A stretch of DNA of 64,000 nt from Thermohalobaculum sp038528605 (GTDB lineage Bacteria > Pseudomonadota > Alphaproteobacteria > Rhodobacterales > Rhodobacteraceae). The translations under genes were made by a program, and so were the position numbers. Location of the stretch: assembly GCA_038528605.1 (NCBI GenBank), contig JBCBEP010000005.1:1-64000 (forward strand). Direction: 5' to 3'. Of the stretch, positions 59,570 through 64,000 are shown one piece after another. Position 1 is the stretch's first letter. Each line of letters opens with the position of its first letter. A model generated the notes under the pieces. The model was given only the letters and a program-made list of their open reading frames with translations. It was not told the DNA's origin and searched no databases.

Positions 59570-59854
59570 TCAGGCCGCGCCCTTCAGCATCGGGTCGAGC
59601 TTGCCCGCATCGTCGAGCGCGTAGAGCTCGTCGCAGCCGCCCACATGCACGCCGTCAATGAAGATCTGCGGCACCGTGTGCCGCCCGTTCGCCCGCTGCA
59701 TCATCTCCGCCTTGGCCGCCCGGTTGCCCATGACGTTGACCTCGCTGAACGCGGCGCCCTTTTGCGTGAGAAGGCGCTTTGCCATCATGCAGTAGGGGCA
59801 CATCGGGCTCGAATAGATCTCGACGCTGCCGGCGCCGCTTGTCTCGCTGCTCAT
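59570..59854 (-). CDS. grxC: Glutaredoxin 3
   Basis: A 94-residue glutaredoxin with active site CPYC (about 17-20) in SSPMCPYCMMAK, TVPQIFIDGVHVGGCDEL (about 59-76) with the cis-Pro. It reduces disulfides with glutathione. The start at 59854 is selected because it overlaps the comF stop by 4 bp; a longer frame to 59938 lies within comF. Confidence 0.93.
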   Translation of the reverse strand: MSSETSGAGSVEIYSSPMCPYCMMAKRLLTQKGAAFSEVNVMGNRAAKAEMMQRANGRHTVPQIFIDGVHVGGCDELYALDDAGKLDPMLKGAA

Positions 59855-60747
59855 CGCTCTTCTCCTTCGCGGCCCGGAGGCGTTCTCGCCTCCGCCGCTT
59901 CCCGGTGGGACAGGGGCGGCAGATAGGCGTCTCCCCAACCGCGCGCCAGTGCCATCACGAGCGCGTCAACATGGCCCACCCCCGCCGCGCGCAAAGCCAA
60001 GGCGGCCGCATTCAGCGTGGCGCCCGATGTCATCACATCGTCAACGAGCAGCACGCGTGCGCCGGCGAGCCGCCGCGCCGCGCCAGGCCGCACCGCGATC
60101 GCCCCCTCCATATTCGCCCGCCGCGCCGCCCGGTCCCGCCCTTCCTGGCTGGGCGTGCGGCGGACGCGGCGGAGGATGCCAGGCGCATAGGCGGCCCGAT
60201 GCCCCTCAGCCGCGGCGTGGCGCGCAACAGCGCGCGCGAGTTCGGCGGACTGGTTGAAACGGCGCGCGAGGCGCCGGGTCCAGTGGAGTGGGACGGGCAC
60301 GATCAGGTCAGCCTCCGCCAACAGTGGTCGGCCAGCCCGGTGCATCCAGCGCGCCATGAGCGGCACGGTATTCAGCCGGTCGCCGCGCTTCAGCCCCAGG
60401 ACAAGCCGCCGGACCGTGCCGCCATAAAGCGCCACGGCAGCCGCCCGCTCCCATGCGGGGCTGCTCGCCCTGCAGTCATCGCACCGATAGGCAGGGTCGT
60501 GTGCGGGAAGGCGCGGTTCCGGCCGCCCGCACTGACTGCAGGTGGGGCCGGCGATGAAGGTGCAGTCCGCGAAGCACGCCGCGCAGATCCCGTCGGACGA
60601 CACCGTATCCGCGCCGCAGGCGGGGCACTCTGGCGGAAACAGGAGATCACGGGCGCCAAGGCCCACGCGCCGCACTGCCGCCCGGCCGCTCCAGCCGTGG
60701 TCTGCCACGCGCTCGCTGGCGCTCGCTTCGTCGCTCTCCACCCGCAT
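59851..60747 (-). CDS. comF: ComF family phosphoribosyltransferase-like protein
   Basis: A 298-residue protein with a zinc ribbon of four CxxC pairs in the first 95 residues (CPAC, CAAC, CSQC and CDDC), then a PRT fold with PVPLHWTRRLARRFNQSAELA (about 145-165) and the PRPP loop VLLVDDVMTSGATL (about 236-249). In competent bacteria ComF helps DNA uptake; the role in alphaproteobacteria is not established. It heads a leftward operon with grxC and the nitrilase. Divergent from the methyltransferase gene. Confidence 0.92.
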   Translation of the reverse strand: MRVESDEASASERVADHGWSGRAAVRRVGLGARDLLFPPECPACGADTVSSDGICAACFADCTFIAGPTCSQCGRPEPRLPAHDPAYRCDDCRASSPAWERAAAVALYGGTVRRLVLGLKRGDRLNTVPLMARWMHRAGRPLLAEADLIVPVPLHWTRRLARRFNQSAELARAVARHAAAEGHRAAYAPGILRRVRRTPSQEGRDRAARRANMEGAIAVRPGAARRLAGARVLLVDDVMTSGATLNAAALALRAAGVGHVDALVMALARGWGDAYLPPLSHREAAEARTPPGREGEER

Positions 60748-60800
60748 CGCGCCTTTCCGTCGCCTTGCGATGACCCGGCCGAAGTGTCACCGAGATCCCC

Positions 60801-61748
60801 ATGGATGCGCAACGCAAACCAACGCTTTTCGACGCGAAGGCCCTGATTGGGACGCGCGAACGGGCGATGCGGCTTGGGTTTACAGGCGGCGGTGACTTCC
60901 TGATGCGCCGCGCCGCGGAGGGGCTGGCCGAGAGGCTGGGCGACGTCACCCGCAGTTTCGAGACCGCGGTACTCGCCGGCACCGGGGCAGGGGCGCTCGC
61001 CGCTGCGCTTCCCAGCGCCATCGCCGCGCGCGGGGCGGGGCTTGCGATGACCGATCCGAGCCCGTCCATGCTGGCGACCGCGGCGATGGCGCTTCCCTCT
61101 GCGGAGCCGCTCGGCTGGCAGGGTGAGACGCTCCCCTTCGCGCCGGGCTCGGCCGACCTCGCGCTCTCCGCGGGCCTCCTGCATTGGCTCGAGGATCCGG
61201 TCGGGCATCTTGTCCAGCTGCGCCTCGCTCTCCGCCCGGATGGTCTCCTCCTCGCGGTTCTCGCCGGGGGGCAGACCCTGGCCGCCTTGCGCGCCGCTCT
61301 CGCCACGGCGGAGGCGGAGGTGACGGGCGGCCTGAGCCCCCGTGTCGCTCCCATGGGGGAGATCCGGGAACTCGGCGCGCTCCTGCAGCGTGCCGGTTTC
61401 GCCATGCCCGTTGCCGATAGCGAGCGTTTGACGCTGAGCTACGAAAGCGCCTGGCATTTGATGCGGGACCTGCGTGTGATGGGCGAGACCAGCGCCCTCG
61501 CCGGCCGCCCGCGCCATTTTACCCGCCGCGCGGTGCTCGAACGCGCGGCTGCGCTCTACGAGGAAAACCAGCGCCTGTCAGATGGCCGCATCGGCGCGGA
61601 GGTCGAGCTCGTTTATTTGACGGGTTGGGCGCCCGCCGAGAACCAGCCGAAACCGCTGCGGCCCGGGAGCGCCCGAACGCGCTTGGCGGATGCGCTTGGC
61701 ACTGTTGAGCTTCCGGCGGGTGAGAAGGCACCCGGGCGCAACAAATAA
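60801..61748 (+). CDS. SAM-dependent methyltransferase-like protein (NDUFAF5/BioC type)
   Basis: A 315-residue protein with a class I methyltransferase-like region from about 45: VLAGTGAGALAAAL stands at the SAM glycine loop, DLALSAGLLHWLEDPVGHLVQL (about 122-143) and LRPDGLLLAVLAGG (about 147-160). The LHWLEDP pattern is that of BioC/NDUFAF5-like proteins. In this subgroup members act in complex I assembly (arginine hydroxylation of NDUFS7 in mitochondria) or biotin synthesis; no bio gene is nearby. The first 40 residues are a lead with DFLMRRAA. Confidence 0.82.
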   Translation: MDAQRKPTLFDAKALIGTRERAMRLGFTGGGDFLMRRAAEGLAERLGDVTRSFETAVLAGTGAGALAAALPSAIAARGAGLAMTDPSPSMLATAAMALPSAEPLGWQGETLPFAPGSADLALSAGLLHWLEDPVGHLVQLRLALRPDGLLLAVLAGGQTLAALRAALATAEAEVTGGLSPRVAPMGEIRELGALLQRAGFAMPVADSERLTLSYESAWHLMRDLRVMGETSALAGRPRHFTRRAVLERAAALYEENQRLSDGRIGAEVELVYLTGWAPAENQPKPLRPGSARTRLADALGTVELPAGEKAPGRNK

Positions 61749-61760
61749 CTTGTAAGTTAT
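61745..61760. promoter_or_regulatory. Palindrome ATAACTT-GT-AAGTTAT, candidate ArsR operator
   Basis: A perfect 7-bp inverted repeat with a 2-bp centre lies between the methyltransferase stop and the ArsR-type regulator, 16 bp before its ATG. AT-rich dyads of this size are typical ArsR operators, so autoregulation is likely. Confidence 0.6.
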
Positions 61761-61776
61761 ATGAGTGGAGAGCTAT

Positions 61777-62166
61777 ATGACGGTCATGGACCGCGCCCTC
61801 GACCCCTCCGATGTCTTCTCTGCCCTGGCGGACCCGAACCGACGGCAGATCCTCGCCTGGCTGCGCGCCGAGCCCCTGACCGTGGGCCGGCTCGTTGAGC
61901 GTCTGCCGCTCAGCCAGCCGGGGGTGACGAAGCATTTGGGGGTTCTCGAAGGGGCGGGCCTGATCCGGCGCCGTGCCCGCGGCCGCGAGCGGGTCTGTGA
62001 GCTGGAACCGGCGGGCCTGCGCCCGCTCGACGACTGGCTCTCGGATTATCGCGGCTTCTGGGAAGAGGCGCTCGATCGGATCCAGGAGATGGCCGAGGAG
62101 GGCCCCCATGACGACCACGACCGAGACCGCGATGCCCGACATCAAGGACGTGACGATCAGCCGTGA
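61777..62166 (+). CDS. ArsR/SmtB-family transcriptional regulator
   Basis: A 129-residue winged-helix repressor: VFSALADPNRRQILAWLRAEPLTVGRL (about 12-38) and LSQPGVTKHLGVLEGAGLIRR (about 44-64) form the helix-turn-helix, then a wing. It lacks the Cys metal motif (ELCVCDL) of arsenic sensors. It partners the overlapping SRPBCC gene, an arrangement found in many ArsR-AHSA1 pairs. The ATG at 61777 has GGAGAG 4 bases upstream; a GTG 12 bp earlier overlaps that site. Confidence 0.92.
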   Translation: MTVMDRALDPSDVFSALADPNRRQILAWLRAEPLTVGRLVERLPLSQPGVTKHLGVLEGAGLIRRRARGRERVCELEPAGLRPLDDWLSDYRGFWEEALDRIQEMAEEGPHDDHDRDRDARHQGRDDQP

Positions 62167-62566
62167 TATCGCGGCCAGCCCCGAACGCGTCTTCGCACTT
62201 TGGACGGACCCCGAAGCGATGATGCGCTGGTTCGGCAAGGATGGGATGACGAACGTCGATATGGTGTTCGAGGCCGAGACCGGCGGCCACTGGCATGCAC
62301 GTGCCAGCAACGCGGATGGCGAGGTCTTCCGCATCATGGGCACCGTCCATACCATCGAACCCGCCCGCCGCCTGCTCATGAGCTGGACCTACGAGGCGCC
62401 GGACGGGACGCTTGGCAACGAGACCGAGGTAGAGGTCGATTTCGCGCCTTCCGCAAAGGGTTGCCTCGTAACGGTGAACCATCGGCGCATTCTCTATACG
62501 CCGGATGCTTTCCGAGAGGGCTGGGAGCAGTCGCTCGGCCGCATGGCCGAGATGCTCGCCGCCTGA
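62108..62566 (+). CDS. SRPBCC (AHSA1-type) protein
   Basis: A 152-residue START-like fold: ISRDIAASPERVFALWTDPEAMMRWFG (about 15-41), GTVHTIEPARRLLMSWTYE (about 78-96), FREGWEQSLGRMAEML (about 135-150). These proteins bind hydrophobic ligands. It overlaps the ArsR gene by 59 bp in another frame, so both are translated from one mRNA. GAGGAGGGCCC precedes the ATG at 62108. Confidence 0.9.
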   Translation: MTTTTETAMPDIKDVTISRDIAASPERVFALWTDPEAMMRWFGKDGMTNVDMVFEAETGGHWHARASNADGEVFRIMGTVHTIEPARRLLMSWTYEAPDGTLGNETEVEVDFAPSAKGCLVTVNHRRILYTPDAFREGWEQSLGRMAEMLAA

Positions 62567-62673
62567 CGCCAGCGCGAGACAGGCAAAGCCGCATTCTGTG
62601 ATCGCCACCGGGGTGGCGATTGCAGGATCGGGCCTATTTCGCGGTGCAACGCCACACGCGAAGGAGGTCCCCG

Positions 62674-63762
62674 ATGCGCACCCACGCCCTCACGCTCGCC
62701 ACCCTGCTGCTCGCCACCCCCCTATCGCACGCCATGGCGGACGGTCCCGCCGGCCCGCTCGAGACCGTCGCGACCTTCGAGGCGGACACCCCGCCCGGGA
62801 ATGTCGCCATCACCCCCGATGGCCGCATCTTCCTGAGCCTCCACCAGTTCTGGGGCGCGGCGCACCGCGTCGTGGAACTGCTGGCGGATGGCAGCACCGT
62901 GCCCTACCCGAGCGAGGCCTGGGCCAGTGCGCCCGAGGGCACGGGCCCCGGGCTCACCAGCGTCCTCGGTATCGTGGCGGACCGGCGCGGCCGGCTCTGG
63001 ATGCTCGATGTGGGCGGGGAGGGGCATGCGCCGAAGCTCGTCGCGTGGGACACCGAGGCAGACCGTCTCCACCGTGTGATCCCGCTTCCCGCCCCTGCCA
63101 CGGTGCCCGAGAGCTTTGTGAACGATCTCGCGGTCGATCTCACCCATAACGCCGTCTACATCGCCGATCCCGCAGCGCCCGACAGTGCTGCGCTCATCGT
63201 GGTGGATCTCGAGACCGGGCGCGCCCGCCGCGTGCTCGCCGGCTCGCCCTTCACCGCGCCCGAGGACATCAACCTCAAGGTCGATGACCGCGTGCTGGCC
63301 CTCGGCGGTGCACCCGCCCGCATCGGCGTGAACCCAATCGCCCTGAGCCCCGACGACGCGACGCTCTATTTCGGCGCCATGAACGGCACCAAGATCTACC
63401 GCATCGCCACGCGGGACCTGCTCGACGAAAGCCTCGACGACGCCGCGCTGGCCGCACGCATCGCCGTCCACGGCCCGAAGCCGCCCTCCGACGGCTCCAC
63501 GGTCGACAGCGCTGGCAATGTCTACATCACCTCCGTGAATGACGATCAGGTCGGCGTCACCACCGCGGATGGCCGCTACTTCACGCTCTACCGCCAGTCC
63601 GACCTCTCCTGGCCCGACGGTTTCGCGTTTGGGCCGGACGGTCAGATCTACATGACGGTCAATGAACTCCACCGCTCGCCGGTTCTGGGGCAGGGGGATG
63701 CGCAGGGTGTCATGCGCCTCGTCCGCTTCCCTGCACTCGCCCCGGGCCTGCCCGGCCGCTGA
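62674..63762 (+). CDS. Exported Yellow/major-royal-jelly-like beta-propeller protein
   Basis: A 362-residue protein with a signal peptide (about 1-22, cleaved near SHAMA). The rest is a six-bladed propeller with SMP-30-like blades (VAITPDGRIFLSLH, IVADRRGRLWMLDVGGEG, GVNPIALSPDDATLYFGAMNGTKIY, VDSAGNVYITSVNDDQVG, DGFAFGPDGQIYMTVNELHR). NGTKIYRI and WPDGFAFGPDG recall the Yellow/MRJP family. It may bind a small ligand in the periplasm; the enzyme role, if any, is unknown. AAGGAGG precedes the ATG. Confidence 0.85.
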   Translation: MRTHALTLATLLLATPLSHAMADGPAGPLETVATFEADTPPGNVAITPDGRIFLSLHQFWGAAHRVVELLADGSTVPYPSEAWASAPEGTGPGLTSVLGIVADRRGRLWMLDVGGEGHAPKLVAWDTEADRLHRVIPLPAPATVPESFVNDLAVDLTHNAVYIADPAAPDSAALIVVDLETGRARRVLAGSPFTAPEDINLKVDDRVLALGGAPARIGVNPIALSPDDATLYFGAMNGTKIYRIATRDLLDESLDDAALAARIAVHGPKPPSDGSTVDSAGNVYITSVNDDQVGVTTADGRYFTLYRQSDLSWPDGFAFGPDGQIYMTVNELHRSPVLGQGDAQGVMRLVRFPALAPGLPGR

Positions 63763-63802
63763 GGCGCAACCAGAAAGCGCCCAAAAGTCGCAAGGTCGAA
63801 AT

Positions 63803-63830
63803 TTGATTGGCCCCGCGGGATGGCTATCTT
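63803..63830 (+). promoter_or_regulatory. Candidate hemH promoter
   Basis: TTGATT (63803-63808), 16 bp, TATCTT (63825-63830) lie 30 bp before the hemH ATG in an otherwise gene-free 98-bp gap. Confidence 0.45.
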
Positions 63831-63860
63831 GCAGCGCAGCCATGTGATTTCCGGGAGACG

Positions 63861-64000
63861 ATGATGCTGGACAGGACGAATGCTTCGCAGGTGATGCCGG
63901 GTGAGGGCCGCCTCGCGCATGCAAATGCGGATCATCCGCCCGTCCCGCCCCGCCGCGTCGGCATCCTGCTGGCCAATCTCGGCACGCCGGACGGGACGGA
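63861..64000 (+). CDS. hemH: Ferrochelatase, 5' part (cut by window end)
   Basis: The first 46 codons: a 30-residue variable lead, then PRRVGILLANLGTPDGT, the N-terminal strand motif of ferrochelatases (LLANLGTPD). The enzyme inserts Fe2+ into protoporphyrin IX. GGGAGACG precedes the ATG at 63861 (63864 is an alternative). The remainder lies beyond the window. Confidence 0.88.
   Translation, partial: MMLDRTNASQVMPGEGRLAHANADHPPVPPRRVGILLANLGTPDGT

Overview
The window looks like chromosomal DNA of a high-GC alphaproteobacterium, most likely of the Rhodobacterales/Paracoccaceae type. The evidence is the gene order (SRP RNA - dnaX - ybaB - recR; a yqeY-like gene divergent from carA; rpsU divergent from a COQ9-family gene; a 46-residue aa3 oxidase subunit IV beside pntAB), Flp pilins with an Asp-Trp variant processing site, and CtrA-type TTAA-N7-TTAA boxes. 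I see no prophage, integrase, insertion sequence, tRNA, rRNA operon or CRISPR array. The window opens inside the SRP RNA and ends inside the start of hemH.

Layout. 1-4.8 kb: SRP RNA, an inner-membrane protein, then dnaX-ybaB-(amidinotransferase-fold enzyme)-recR. 4.8-5.2 kb: a non-coding gap with a perfect CtrA box and a downstream hairpin. 5.2-8.8 kb: hisS followed by a single gene in which HisZ and HisG are fused. 8.9-11.6 kb: a leftward TadG/TadE/TadF-type operon. 11.9-13.8 kb: yqeY-like gene and carA. 14-22 kb: a membrane glycosyltransferase, an exported metallo-beta-lactamase-fold protein, a cytochrome P460 with a divergent LysR regulator, rimO, and scoAB.

22.3-35.6 kb: the main tad locus. 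It holds three flp pilin genes (two encode identical proteins), a lytic transglycosylase on the opposite strand between them, then cpaB, cpaC, an OmpA-domain lipoprotein, cpaE, cpaF, tadB, tadC, an unusual acidic TPR lipoprotein, a tadD-like gene and the prepilin peptidase cpaA. Terminators after flp1, cpaB and the OmpA gene split it into several transcription units. With the TadG/E/F operon at 9-11.6 kb it should build a type IVc (Flp) pilus.

35.5-50.3 kb: mostly housekeeping: a glycerophosphodiester phosphodiesterase, an OmpA-type protein, cox IV, pntAB, a hydrolase, two tandem metallophosphoesterases, rpsU, COQ9, purEK, a DUF465 protein, a Na+/Ca2+ antiporter and an SDR enzyme. 50.3-54 kb: an AT-rich gap with a perfect DnaA box, then uvrC-pgsA-moaD-moaE. 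54-64 kb: a metallo-hydrolase, a Sua5-type tRNA enzyme, an FAD oxidoreductase, nitrilase-grxC-comF, a methyltransferase, an ArsR/SRPBCC pair, an exported Yellow-like protein and hemH.

The points most worth a second look are the HisZ-HisG fusion, the two identical pilin genes flanking a transglycosylase, the CtrA box plus terminator between cpaB and cpaC, the CtrA box plus hairpin after recR (possible small RNA), and the DnaA-box region before uvrC.
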